A stretch of DNA of 44,015 nucleotides from Chlorokybus atmophyticus (taxonomy: Eukaryota; Streptophyta; Chlorokybophyceae; Chlorokybales; Chlorokybaceae). Below, in pieces: positions 19,266 to 42,233 of the stretch; positions within the stretch are counted from its first letter, which is position 1; each line of letters starts with the position of its first letter. The stretch is taken from the NCBI GenBank assembly GCA_009103225.1, contig RHPI01000249.1, forward strand, positions 137,150 to 181,164. Reading direction: 5' to 3'. The translations under genes were made by a program, and so were the position numbers. The notes under the pieces are model-generated. The model was not told the origin of the DNA. It saw only the letters and a program-made list of their open reading frames with translations, and did no database searches.

Positions 19266-22200
19266 ATGGCGGCCCAGCAGCAGCCGCTCCTGCTGGTGGC
19301 GGAGGAGTACGCAGGCGGCGGCGGTGACGTGGGCAGGCGCACGCTGAGCATTGTCCAAGACAGTGGCGGCAAGCTAGTGCATGTCAGGTCCGTGCTTGCA
19401 TCCCGCATTGTTATCATCAATTATTTCGATGTATGGAAGTTATGATAGTGTGATCGGCACTGCGTCTGCTGCTGTACTGCGCATGGATATAAGCACTCCC
19501 ACCAACGGCTGGTTAACGTTTGACGTTGTTACATAGTCATGCATGCCACCAACATACGCTCAGGTATACAACTCTGCTTACATGTCTGCCAATTGAGACA
19601 GAACTTGGCACACAACAGGCTCACTTTGTCATGTGATTGTGACGTGATTGTGGACGTTTGCCAGTCATGAAGCAGGTCAGGCCTGGTCATGGTTCCTTTT
19701 CCTCAGGGCAGCCTTCCTGCCAGAGGTAATGTACAAATCATGACCAACGACCAGTGTGGATGCTCATGTTGATGTTCCGCGTCAGCTGGCACGCTGTGTA
19801 AGAACTTTTTGTTGGTTGTTTTGAATTTGATATGTCATTCACCTGTGTGGTATGTTGTATGTATGCATTACATGTTGTTCTCTGCACCTTGTAACAGGGC
19901 TTCCCGAGCAGCGTGACACCCGATTACTTGCCATTCCAAGTATGGGACACTCTGCAGGTATCGTGCACCATTTTTGTACAACTGTGCAAAACTTGTTATG
20001 TTCAGGACTGATATTAAAATGTCCTGCATTGGCATGTGACTGTTCTGTACGATCTTCTGTGCACCCACAGGGCCTCTCTTCTTATATCCGAGGCATGCTC
20101 TCCACTCAGGTGAAGCAGCATTGATGAATCAAGTCTAGCTTATATGTTCAGACATTGTTTACATGACAGACAGATATGCAGTAGTAATGTCTGGACATAC
20201 AGTCAATGGCACCGCTGGTAGAAGGTTATCATCACGAGTGTATACTGTCGACAATACGTGCACACAACGCAACCATGGCAGGCGCTGTTGGCGGGGTTGG
20301 GTGTGGGAGTGAGTGGTGCGAGCGCGATATCGGCAGCGTACCAGTGGTTCCTCCGCGACGCGGCCGCCATGCTCGCCGGCATCGCCTTCACCCTCCTCCA
20401 AGTATACTGGCTTTCGTTGCTGTTGCTGCGCGGTACCCGTGCGTGTGCGCGCATGTGTGCACGATCGCTCTCCCTCTTGCAAGTGCGTGTGGGGGTGCTT
20501 ATGCCCGCATGTGCGCACGCTCTTTCTCCCTTGCCGATTGGGTGTGTGAATGTGCGTGCGCGTGCACACGCACGCACGCACCTTCACACATGCACACACG
20601 CAAGAGAGAAAGCGAGCGCACAGAGGACACGCGCGTGTGCGCGCGCACACTTTCCAAAGCGCACACGCGCAATCTCAATGAGCATTGTAGCCATGCACAT
20701 TTTGCATTAATTGATCGAGCAATTGGCCAACAGGGTTCCAGTCTCGACTCCAGAGCGAAGCAGTGGCGTCTTGCAGCAGACTGCTTGAACGACTTTGGTA
20801 ACTGGGACGAAGTTGCTGCCTTGTTCCCCCTCTGAGAGGTTGTGATCCTGGTCGAATAGACCTGTTTTCCTTTCTCCCTCTAGGAATGGCTGTCGAGCTG
20901 GCTGCACCCATCGTGCCCGCGCTGTTCCTCCCTTTGGCTTGCATTGGAAGCATCGCCAGAGCTATAAGTAAGATGTTCCAGTCAATAACGGCACAAGTGC
21001 ATCCTTGACATAGTGTGCATGCATGAGCACACACATGTACACACAACCACGCGTGCATGTATGTGCACACACATGCAGACATACCCGCACGCGCACGCAC
21101 ACTCACTAAGTAACCGCATTCCTATGTCCAGCTGGTGTTGCGGGCGGGGCCACGCGGGTCGCTTTGACACAACACTTTGCGCTCAAGCAGAACGCCGCCG
21201 ACATCTCCGCCAAGGTAATTTCCACACAAAGTCCTTATCTTAGGCATTTACAAAAACTGACCTGTTGTTTACACAGGAGGGCAGTCAGGAGACTGTGGCC
21301 ACACTGTTAGGGATGCTGCTGGGCATGCTGCTGGTTAAGCTAACTGCGGGGCGGGCAATGCTGATGTGGACATCATTCATCGCACTAACTGCCTTCCATG
21401 TGTTTGGTAGGTGTGCTCGTATGCCATCCCGTGAGCAGTGTTGGTGTACACATAAACATTTCCGCCTTTGCAGCTAACTACAGGGCCATGCGGTGCTTAC
21501 ATCTCACATCGCTCAATCGCGAAAGGACGGCCATCTTGCTTCGTCAATACCGAGACACCAAGACTGGTGCGTGTGCATGTGGCAAACCAAGTACACCAGT
21601 CATTGCCGCACATATGCAATGCCAACAGGCATTCCCACGCCTGCAAGCACCTCACACACATGCACCCGCTTGTGTGCACGCGCGCACGCAGTTGTAGCCA
21701 CGGTCATGTGCATGTGTGCGCGCTGGCATAAGCACATCTAGATGCCCACGCACATGCACATACATGCACACGCCTGAAAACACAGACACACTGCTTAGAT
21801 AGTGTGTCTCGTTCAACCTGACATTGTGGTGTTGATGGCAGTGCTCCAACCCGCAGCCGTTGCAGCAATGGAGTCGGTTCTGCCAGGCGGATTGGACCCC
21901 AGCCTCAGACGTATCATACTAGGATGCCGGCTGGCATCATGCAAAGCCAGGTGACACTATGATGCAATGGTTGGTTTATGCCAGCCAAGCTCATCAACCT
22001 TGTATGCTTGCAGCATGAGTGAGCTGCAGAGACTACGCGAGCAATGTATGCGAGGTGAGAACAGCCGCTTGCAGTGTGTTAGATCGCACATCCTGACTGA
22101 GGTGTGACACAACATATAAAAGAGGGTTGTTGGTATGCTGCTCCATCCCAGACAGGTACGCCATTCACCTGGCTGGCGAGGACGTCCTCGTGGTGCTTGA

Positions 22201-22522
22201 CAAGCAGGCGGACAGCGATGACATTTTGCGGGGATTTGTATCTGCATTGGTGCTTTCGGAGAGGCCAGGAAGGGAATGGATGAAATTGGCCTGCGAGGAG
22301 TATTTACGCAAGGTAACGTCCGACACACCAAGGCACAAGTCCGCTTCACCATGACTATATATGGTGTTGCAAGCATTCCTGCATGCAGAATGGTTACCTT
22401 GCATGCAGGTTGCTGAGAATGGTTGGGACATCCGCCGCACACTGCTGGAGGCAGGCTCGTATCGCGTTGTGTGGGGCGACAACTCCTCAAGTTCAATGAT
22501 GCCAGCACAGCCAAGAAAGTGA
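19266..22522 (+). CDS. RUS family protein (root UV-B sensitive, DUF647)
   Basis: Fourteen exons: 19266-19387, 19707-19725, 19898-19957, 20071-20109, 20282-20401, 20734-20797, 20884-20967, 21132-21214, 21277-21406, 21474-21566, 21842-21950, 22014-22054, 22152-22312, 22409-22522, giving 412 aa. Family signatures in order: FLPEGFPSSVTPDYLPFQVW with DTLQ; LLAGLGVGVSGASAISAAYQ; LDSRAKQWRLAADCLNDFG; CIGSIARAITGVAGGATRVA; NAADISAKEGSQETVATLLG; HVFANYRAMR; LTSLNRERTAILL. The glycine/alanine-rich helices suggest membrane association. Plant RUS1/RUS2 act in early UV-B response and auxin/vitamin B6-linked growth; the biochemical role is not settled. No obvious transit peptide. The C-terminal part is poorly conserved. 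Confidence 0.9.
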
Positions 22523-22711
22523 TGTCCGTTAGTTGGTTCTGATGCAATCATGCTTGCACACCGAAGGAGCTGACAACAGAGAGCGATCACTTGTGGGGAC
22601 CATGCAAGGAAAGGCAAACACACGCATGTGCTTCCTGTGATCCAAGTGCTTTACATTACGAAATCAGCAGGAATACTATATGTATACCGCAATGCACTGC
22701 ATGTGACTAGG

Positions 22712-25335
22712 CTATTGCCTCCACGCATGCGACTCCTCCAAGTTCTCATCATCCTCCCACCAAGTGGATGTCTGCGCAGACACATCACAATGAGGCTTGC
22801 TGCTCTTGGTGCACAACCGACAATCATGCCTTGCATACCCCATACTGGTCGACGAAGGATATTTGCCATACCAATTGAACAACATTCGCACCTTGTAACC
22901 TCGGCGCAAAAATTCCATGGCGGACCCCTTCTCTTCCGTGTCTAGCCCTATTGCTCTGAGCAACTCTTCCTTCATCTGCAAGTCATCCAGAGAGAATCAC
23001 GTACTCTGCAAACTTGCGTGCCTCGCCGCGTGAAGTTTCCAGAACACCACATCACCACCCACCTGACCCAAGTTGTAGCGTTTCCTCTGCTCAGCCACGC
23101 ACGCGTACGAGTTGTCCCGCTGCTTCAACATCGCTTGCCAGGGACCTGCTTGCAACACACGTGTCGCCAATGACCACACAAGGGCACTTGACAACAACAA
23201 TGTGTTGGGGAGGGACTGAGGCAACCATGCAGACATGACACAACTTACCTGGGTATATCCTCAGCAATGCGCCGCTGTAGTTCAACACAAACGGCGCGAC
23301 GGACACGCTCTGATGCACCAACAGATATTGGTTTAACAACCCAGCACATCATTTGGTACAGCACATCGGTGTGCAATAGTGATGAAGGCGTACCTTGCTG
23401 TAGTCTCGAGGGCGTATATAAAACACGGGGAGGAACTGCGACAAAAACCGGTACTGCAATGACTTCGGCGGGAACCCAAGCAGGCCGAGGTCAGACCTGC
23501 AGATACAGAATGTTGTATTGGTGTGCACCAATATGCCAATATGTTGCACGCTGTCTGCTAATATGTCGACATATGGTCACAATTGCGGCACATATTACCT
23601 CAGCGTGTCCAACTCCAGGTTGAAGAGAACCAATGGCACCTTCGTGGCAAACGCATCCTGTAGGTGCAATCGTTGTTTATGTGGTGGTTGTGTGACAGTT
23701 GCAACAAACGCAGATGCCAAAGTGCTTCAGCGTCACCCCTTTTCCCCTTCTCCTCTCGCAAGTGCTTACCACAAAGCGCTCAATGCCAGGCAGTTCAACT
23801 GTCGAGCAGTTGATGACAATGTACATGTCTGCAGGCTCCTGAGCTCGCGCAACTAGCCCCGCTGCACATGCAGACAAGTTTGCAACAACTCAGCCACAAG
23901 CACATGTCGCAGGTGTGCACACACACGTATACACACATGCGAGAGGTCATGCACACAACTGTAAGAACGCACTGCCAGGCACACACACACGCGCATGCAC
24001 CCACACACCTACGCACACCACCACCACCACCACCACCACCACTACCACCACCACCACCAACACCACCACAACTGACCATCGAGCTCGCCGGCCCAGGCGG
24101 AAGAAAGCCGGTTGCGGGCAGCTGCGAAGAGACCGGGGCTTGAGTTCGGCACATCTTCCAAGCTTGTCATGGACAAGTTGGGCTCCTGTCCAGAGAGTTT
24201 AACCGTTGCAACATGTAACCAGGCATACGTCTTGATTGGTGTGTACACAACAGCAAGTGCACTCACCAACTGCAACGCATTGGAGAACTTCTTGAGTGCA
24301 CGCCTTAGCTCTGCTCTATCAGGTGTCACCTACAAAGAAGCAAAAGCCATCAGTGTAACCACATGCACAACAATGCATTTGGACAAACACTCAATGGTAA
24401 CATTGACAACTTGCTATGCTTACAATGCAAATTTTCTTTTCTCCTTTCGCGTACTTTCTTGCCAATGCCAGCGCCAGCTGTGTGTTTGCATCAATAAAGT
24501 CATCACTTGATCCCTGCACAAGAAAGACATGACGTCAACTGCTGGCTTTTAATGCAAAATCACAATGCATTGCCATGTATGCAAGCACTCACCGTGTACC
24601 CGCCATCACCACCAGGCAATGGCCTGCAACCAATACACATGCAGCCAACACAGTCAAATCGATGCCAGAATTGCAACGAAGCACAAACAACGTGCATGCG
24701 TGTTCAGCAAGCACATGCACTTTGCATGCCTAACAGTGCAGCAATGCATGGGAGTGCAATGCAAAAGTACTTACGGGAATTCAACCTCCATGCGCTGGTG
24801 GCCATCAGCAACGGCCGAAGTCACAGCACCGGCCACGTCTGCATGCACACGAACACACGTACCAGATGTGTCAAGCTGAACTGCATGACAGAATGAGACT
24901 ACTGCCCTTGCTCGAATGGCCACATTTGCACGTGTACAACAATGCCGTCATCAAGTAAGTGTAGTGCATGGTAACATGCAATGCATTGTTACATCACAAC
25001 ACATCTGTCTCACCGTCAAGAAGGATGTCAAAGGAAGCGGGCCTGTACACAGAAACGCCCTTGGCGGGGTCTTTGTCGGCCGTGGTGGCGGTCGACGGCG
25101 ACGACGACGAGGCAGCGGAGACAGGCGGACATCTCCTAGTTGATGTGCTACAGTGCTGTGTGCTGTGCAGTTGCCCCTGCTGCTCCTGCCGTCGCTGCCG
25201 CAACAGCTGAGGGCCGCCCCGCCTGCCGCTGCTGCCGCCCCTGGCCTTCGCCTGCGCCCGCCTTTGCGCTGGACTCGCTGTCAAGCTCCACAACACCTCC
25301 ACATGAGCAGCTGTAAGGGCTGCGGTGGACGCCAT
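22712..25335 (-). CDS. DUF1995 (LPA3-like) chloroplast protein
   Basis: Twelve exons on the - strand: 25335-25014, 24838-24775, 24623-24593, 24513-24424, 24329-24267, 24185-24077, 23861-23770, 23657-23599, 23496-23394, 23309-23249, 23145-23063, 22975-22712, giving 446 aa. The first ~85 residues are Ala/Ser/Arg/Gln-rich and look like a plastid transit peptide. Then [120 protein letters not shown] and PWQAML match the family order. Arabidopsis LPA3 helps photosystem II assembly; the role of this copy is inferred. Exon 3 is only 31 nt. The last ~45 residues look unconserved, so a missed terminal intron is possible. The gene is tail-to-tail with RUS, with 189 bp between stops. Confidence 0.82.
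24017..24069. repeat. (CCA)n trinucleotide repeat
   Basis: An almost pure CCA array lies in the intron next to exon 6 of the DUF1995 gene, ending about 8 bases from the donor at 24076. Confidence 0.9.
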
Positions 25336-26651
25336 TGTCGCCCTCGCTGCCACCACCACCGCCGCCGCCGCTGCTGTTACCCACGCAATCTAACCCTAAT
25401 GCAAGCTACCACCTATTGACCCCGTTGCTCAATACTATAAGCAAGCATTGAGTTCGTAATCGACCGATGAGGCAGATCCGAGGGCGTAAACCGCAGTGTT
25501 GCAGTGTAGACGTCGGATGCGTAGAGGATCTGACGGGCTGCAGGGAGTTTGTGTTCAAGGCGTATGGACTGGCCACGTCACCGTGAAGTGCTGCCTCACG
25601 TGACCAGTTGTACGGCCCACCTCAATATGAGAGGGGAAATGACATTCTTGTGAAAGGCCACATGCAATTGTGGCACGCTACTAATTGCGTGATCTCGTAA
25701 GTGCACACCACACGAAGTTATTACTCCATTGAAGGAAATCCACGTTCAATATGTGATTGCACAACTTTTTATAAAATATATCATGCATATGATATAATTA
25801 TTATGTGCCACTAGCTTGTAACACATTCGCAATACAATCATTTTTCATAACTCAGTGCAATAAATGATACTGTAGAGGCACGGTCAACGACAAGTCCGCA
25901 TTGACGAAATTGTGGCTTTTCTGCCTGTTTCAACCCTTGCTTCACCCACTCCGTGCTTGCGCCTACCATGCTGTCCTTAAGTATACTTGGGAGATGACCT
26001 CAGCCTTTTTACACCTCGTGTACTTTACATAGCCCCTAATCCAGCTTCTAGAACTATCCAGTAGTCAGTTGCTAGCCGTGACTTGTGTGTGTCTTTGCTG
26101 TTGACTTGCTGCTTTGATCTTGTCTACTTGTTGTCTTTCATTTCTATACATCGTATCCCGACAGAAAGACGATACTTTCAAGTTCATGATTATAAAAGAA
26201 GTCCAGCACCGTTTAAAGCAGAATATACTAACTACATTGGACAATACATCTGTCATTCGTGATGACTATAGTAACATGTGTCGTAATGCATCATGTCAAG
26301 CGTCTGTGGAATATCAAAGTTTTTAATTCAACAGAACGATGATGCAGACTATGACATATATTGATCTTTCGATATCATGAACACTTTCAGTTTCAACATG
26401 TAAAATAGCCATTGATGTTTATGCGTATGCTTTCATGCCAACATAAAGCTATTGAATGCAAGTGTGTGCATACACCATGCGATTTTGCATGAGAGGATGC
26501 ACCCATGCTTTCTGTCTAATCAGTGCAAGTTGTGTATGCTCGGCTACCCATTGACAATCATATCATCACCAATGAAAGGCAAGGGTATAATCGCGTCCGC
26601 ATCTACCACTTTATTTGGAGTTGTACGCTTGCCACTACATATGCCATTGGC
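25336..26651. other. Spacer between the DUF1995 and CFAP44 genes
   Basis: The first ~300 bases are GC-richer and would hold the DUF1995 promoter. They include a 39-codon + strand frame at 25467-25586. From about 25700 the DNA is AT-rich with alternating TA tracts such as ATATCATGCATATGATAT near 25778. No domain, RNA gene or mobile element is recognised. Confidence 0.45.
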
Positions 26652-37084
<10,433 letters not shown>

Positions 37085-37332
37085 ATCTACTTCAACACTT
37101 CGAAGCTATTGTTACTACACACGCTCGTCTACATACACAAACACAAACACATACACACAAGGGCACTAACAGTAACCATCCATTGAGTAGAATCTCTATA
37201 CGAGGGTACTTGGGTGTATCAGCTTCTCAGCTGGTAGATAGCATTGTAGACGTTGTTGTTGTTGGTGGCAACGTCGTCGCCGCCACCGCCGCCGCCGCTA
37301 ACGTTGTTGCCGCCACGTGGCGAACTACCGCC

Positions 37333-37344
37333 AGTCACGTGACT
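37333..37344. promoter_or_regulatory. AGTCACGTGACT palindrome upstream of CFAP44
   Basis: A 12-bp perfect palindrome with a CACGTG (G-box/E-box) core lies about 250 bp upstream of the proposed CFAP44 start. A similar palindrome lies upstream of the DJ-1 gene. Function is inferred only. Confidence 0.3.
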
Positions 37345-38766
37345 TTGCGGCTTCCGCATCTTTTGAACGAGCCTTACGGAACTTCCGCAAAAGATCTCAA
37401 CGGACAATGCATGCTTCTACATGGACCAGTGGTAATGTGGCATGTCTTGTTACTAGCTCCACGGCTCACAGTATGAGCCATGGTATGAGCCTCATACCAC
37501 AGCAATTGCACTTCAAGTCTCAAATTACAATGTGCTCATGGCTATTTCTTGGAGCTTTTTGTAAAATAGCAAATTGTGGTAGTACTTGTGATTGTATGTC
37601 AAATTGTACATGACATAACATTAATTTGATGATTTCTTAATGTTGTGATGTATGATTTGTGGATTGTGATACTATGTATTATATGCTGACATGCAAACTT
37701 TGCTACACATGATATACCACCCACCAAGAGAAAGTTGCTTGCTTGCTACATATACTGGTATTCTATGATATATATGTTACTACGCACATTAACCTGAGTC
37801 AAACAGTACCAATACTATGCTGTTTGCAAATCTGCACAATGTCCATGTCAAGACATGATTGCATAAAAGCATCCACATCCATTTGACCGTTGGTATGACA
37901 TCAATATGATGTGCAAAAGAGATAATCGCACAATTTCATTTCACACACACACATAAATAAACATACATATATATATATATATATGTATGTATATATATAT
38001 GTGTGTGTGAGAAATATATTTATAGATATATCTATATCTATCTATCCATAAATATAACTCTATAAGTGTGTAAACGTGTTGTGCACCACACATAATACGC
38101 AAACATGTTATGCGTTGTTGGATGCAACATAAGATGCAAATTTTTGCAGCAAGATTATGACACATCGTCGTTGACCACAAAACATGTAATGCGGGCCTTA
38201 ACAAACTACGACCATGGCAGCAAAAGTCGCTACCATGAGAGGTTGTGGGCGTTGCCGCAGAGAGAATGTAAGCGATTGTTGTCAATGCTCGTGTCATTCG
38301 TACATGTGCTACACATAGTTCAAGCCTTGTCACGTACTACCATCCTTGTGTTCACAACCATAATCACGTTTACCTAATACGCAATTGATGTAACCATATA
38401 CAGGTGACTACAATAACCTCACATCAGATATATAAAGTGATATATCTGTCGGATATATCATGTAAAGTGATATTTCCAACAAATATATCACTTCTGCAAA
38501 ATCCAACAGAAGTGATATACGTGAGGGCGTGGGACCATGCCCTTGTTTTAGCATTTAAAACCTTACTATACTTAATGAAATAGTTTTACAGCTGCACAAA
38601 TTCATTATCAAAATGTACAAGACACGCTCGTCTACCCACTCACCATATATCCGCACACCTCTACCTTCATTATCCAACTGTTATTACGTTACAAGGCATC
38701 ACGCACCCGATATGCCCGATGCATGAAAGACCCTCACAAACAAGCTTCACTTCACCTTCTCTCACG
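37345..38766. other. AT-rich spacer
   Basis: No gene is recognised. A TA/CA-type repeat runs about 37965-38010. Near 38425-38520 the motif GTGATAT recurs several times, and a 13-bp perfect inverted repeat (TATATCACTTCTG / CAGAAGTGATATA, 10-nt loop) spans 38484-38519. The last ~250 bases would be the DJ-1 gene 3' flank. Confidence 0.5.
38484..38519. repeat. Perfect 13-bp inverted repeat
   Basis: Arms 38484-38496 and 38507-38519 with loop CAAAATCCAA. Related GTGATAT words occur at about 38436, 38466 and 38512. This could be a hairpin near the DJ-1 mRNA end or the edge of a small non-autonomous element. Confidence 0.7.
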
Positions 38767-40064
38767 TCAACCGCGCACAACCATCGGGTCAGCGACGGCC
38801 TTGGCCTTGTCCGCACCATACAGCCTCTCCACAACGGCGAGTGCATACTCGAGTGCTGTGCCTGGCCCGCGTGATGTGAGTACGGGTCCATCGGCAATGA
38901 CGCGGGCGGCGGCAGCAGTGGCGTCCGCGAGACGACCCACAAAGGCCGGGTGGCATGTGGCCTTGCGGCCATGCAAGAGACCCTGCGGCTCGAGCACCAC
39001 TGCCGGGGAGGCGCAAATTGCCCCATACACGCGCTCGGCATCCACCTGCTTCCGCAACAGGGAAGCTAAGTCTTGGGACTCGGATAGATGCGTGGCACCC
39101 GGCATCCCTCCCTGACACGCATGACACAACAAGTTCAGAATGTTCGCATGAAGTATCTGTGCTGGGTATCCCACCATGCACACATCACGCATGCACGCGC
39201 ACACACATGCACACGCGTGATGTGTGCATTGTGGGTTACACAGCAATGTAGCATGTGACAGCATTGTCGTGCTTGCAGACGACACGCACAGTCCTCGTTA
39301 AGCAAGATGCACACCACATGAAGCGTAATGCACGGATCCTTGCATACATTGCACAATATGCCACACAAACAGCGGACATAGTCACAGTTAGGAACACACC
39401 GTACCGGCAATATAATGGCGTCAAACACGACTTCTGTACAGTCGTGTACCCTGCAATCTGCAGCAATCTTGACACCACGTGAGGCCTTGATGTTGACAGA
39501 GTCCTACGCAACACCAACCATCACGTTAAGTTCAAGTATTACTGTTGATAGACCAGTTGCACATGGACAAACTCACATGCACGGATGCAACAGTCACGCG
39601 CGCGCCTGCCCTTCTCAACACGTCGATAATAATCACAGCCTCCATCTCTTCCGTGCCATCTGAGGCAGACACACAGTGTCAATGCTTGATTCTGATCCAC
39701 AAACCTCACAACACACAGTAAGACACATACCTGCTATAGGCACAAGCACGCGGCGCTCCTCGGGTGAGCCGGGAGCGAGGGCGTCCCCACCGTTGAGCAC
39801 AACCTTCTTCTTTTCTTGCGGGTCCCCACTCGGCATCACCATAGGACCTACGTAACGGGTGAGTTGAGTTGCAAGGCGCTTAATCAAGTGAGCACATGTC
39901 CATGTCGTTGAATGGTCACACCCACGAGCTTACGCATACATGCACAAGCATGCACACACGTGCTACCGCGCACGCACGCGCAATACCACTGCCACTCAAT
40001 CGGTGAGTGCGCGCACGCAGGCACTTGCACATATATGCACACACACAACAGCAGCAGCAACAGC

Positions 40065-40116
<52 letters not shown>

Positions 40117-41562
40117 CACTATACCTGCAACTTCATCCGCCTTGTCTCTTCCAAACAGCCGCTCCACGAGCATGAGCGCAAAGTCGATGGCGGTCCCCGG
40201 GCCCCTTGAGGTTGTGAGTGAGCCGTCCACCACAACGCATTCTTCCGAGGTGGAGCACTCGAGGAGGCCCGCAAACGCAGGATGACACGTTGCTATGTGA
40301 CCTGAACAAAGTGGAGTGATGTGTTCATGATGCTGTTGCAGCTGAAGAAGCTGTTGTGGTGATGTGTGTGATACACGCACCGGTTAGTAGGCCTTTGGGT
40401 TGCAGAGCCACAGCTGGCGAGGCGCATATGGCTGCGTAAAGGCGATCAGACTGAGCTTGAGAGCGAAGCATTGCGTCGAGCACTTGACAGTCACGCAGCC
40501 GCTCTGCTCCCAACGCACCGCCCTACACGCATAACACATCTGCACGTAAACTCGCGCGCATATGGGCAGTCATGTGCGTACACGCAGAAACGCACAAGCA
40601 CACCCACACGCATCCACACGCACTGAACGCACGCGCCCGTACGCGCTCTCACACACACAAGTGTGCACACAAGGACAGTCAAATCCATGCATGCAAGTGC
40701 AATGTTTACCGGCAGCGCGATTAGATCGTAAGTCTGGTTCGCGAGGTCCTTGATGCAGACGTCCGCGATGAGCTTAACCTCACGCGATGCACAAATCTGT
40801 TGAAGGTTAACTCTTATGAGTTTAGAACATTTGCAGAGACTACTCAACTTCATATGCATGCTTGCCTGCAGTTCGGGTTCGACACTTGCAACAGTGACGT
40901 CCGCTCCGGCCCGTCTCAGCACGTCAATTATGCACACGGCTTCGATCTCCTCGGTCCCGCGCGCGATTGGAACCAACACTGTCTTGGTCTGAACTGACCC
41001 TGGCTGCAAAAAGTATTTCGTGTTACAGGTAACATGCAAGCATGCACCCACGCATGCATGCATGTGTCATATACACACGCATTCAGTTTCTGTGCGCGCG
41101 GGCACAAACGCGCGGGCACAACCACTCGGACATGTGCACGCACGTGCATGCATGCGCGCACACACACATACACATATGGCATGTACGTTAGGACTAGGAT
41201 TTGAGATGGGTCTTGTGTTTAACGTCGAGAAAGAGAGAATTCAAGCAATGTGTGCTTGACTGTACCTGTCCGGCGGTGTCCTTCTGCTGCTGCGGGGTGG
41301 ACATGTCGGCAGTGTTGGCGCTGGCAGCTGCACCTGAGGCGGCGGCGCTGGCGGTGGTGCCAGCGCGGAGGGGATCTATGCTTGCTGCTCGCCTGTGGCC
41401 TGGCAAACCGACGGCAAGGCGGCAAGACGCTGCTGGCACGGACTGCAGGCTCCTGTTTGTTGCAGGGATGGCTTTGCTGCACGGTGAGGGCTTGTTCACA
41501 GCACCAACAAGGCCAACCCTCGCTGCAGACGCCACCACCACTGCCGCCCCCGCCGCCGCCAT
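38767..41562 (-). CDS. Tandem DJ-1/PfpI-domain protein with plastid-type leader
   Basis: Nine exons on the - strand: 41562-41266, 41003-40866, 40796-40710, 40522-40381, 40301-40125, 39847-39731, 39659-39577, 39503-39405, 39111-38767, giving 494 aa. Residues 1-~95 are Ala/Ser/Arg-rich and look like a transit peptide. Two complete DJ-1 domains follow. Domain 1 has [15 protein letters not shown], the nucleophile in [10 protein letters not shown] (C about 207) and [10 protein letters not shown]. Domain 2 has [25 protein letters not shown] (C about 413) and [10 protein letters not shown]. Both keep the active-site Glu and Cys. Tandem domains are the plant DJ-1 arrangement; plant copies act in oxidative-stress defence or methylglyoxal/glyoxal detoxification, one in plastids. 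The intron after exon 2 starts with GC (CTGCAG/GCAAGC) instead of GT. Confidence 0.93.
40046..40115. repeat. (CAA)n trinucleotide repeat
   Basis: CAG/CAA then pure CAA units in the DJ-1 gene intron between exons 5 and 6, starting about nine bases beyond the exon 5 donor on the transcript side. Confidence 0.95.
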
Positions 41563-42233
41563 GGACGCAGACTACGCCGTGGCGACGGCATCGTAACTAG
41601 TTACGGCATCACCTGCAGCCGGCCGTAACGCGATACCAGCATCTTCAGATGCCGTATTTGTAATGATACCAACTTCTCGAACCCGATCATAAATTATGAT
41701 CCCGATTGCATTGCATGTCACGTGACAGTGGCTGTGCACATGCTTGATATCGCCGCCACGACAAGCGCAATATCGCCGCGGTGGAATGCAGATAGTGCGC
41801 TGATATCAGCGCCAGCTGGTCGAAGTGTTTGTTCACTGACTTGGCACGGCCTGTCTATGTCGCTTTTGGTACCGCAAAGCCACCCTAACACCCACCCACC
41901 CACTCGCATACCCACACCCTACTTAATGTTGATGTGTATGTAGAGAAATTGAGATGACTGTTGATGCTGGGTTGGCTGTAGAATGCCAAGCAGCTGTGTG
42001 TGCAGGAATTGTGGTAGAAGGTCTGTGAGTGGGGCGTGTACATCAGGGATGCGGATGATCTGGTGTTGGGTGTAAGCAACTCTGTTTGTGTAGGGTGTAT
42101 TTGACGATAGTTGGGGTGTCATACAATCAACTGTGTGTCTCGATGTATACGGGGTTGTTTGATAATGCTGGGGTTGTGTGAGAGTTGGTAGAAGGAGGAG
42201 AGGTTGCGGAAGGAGAGTTGGGGTCCATGTTTC
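41563..42233. other. Divergent spacer between DJ-1 and the proline-rich glycoprotein gene
   Basis: Besides the CACGTG palindrome it holds clustered GATATC/ATATCGCC words near 41747-41812 and a C-rich (CACCCACCCACCC) tract near 41881-41905. No coding region is supported. Confidence 0.4.
41716..41727. promoter_or_regulatory. TGTCACGTGACA palindrome upstream of the DJ-1 gene
   Basis: A perfect 12-bp palindrome with a CACGTG core lies 154 bp upstream of the DJ-1 start codon. G-box sites serve light and stress regulation in plants; that is an analogy here. Confidence 0.35.

Noticed and set aside
37219-37407. Gly/Asn-rich frame upstream of CFAP44 as a definite first exon
   Set aside because: It begins plausibly (MRKPQSHVTGG) and could be a 5' exon, but no donor joins cleanly to the next exon, so the start was placed at 37084.
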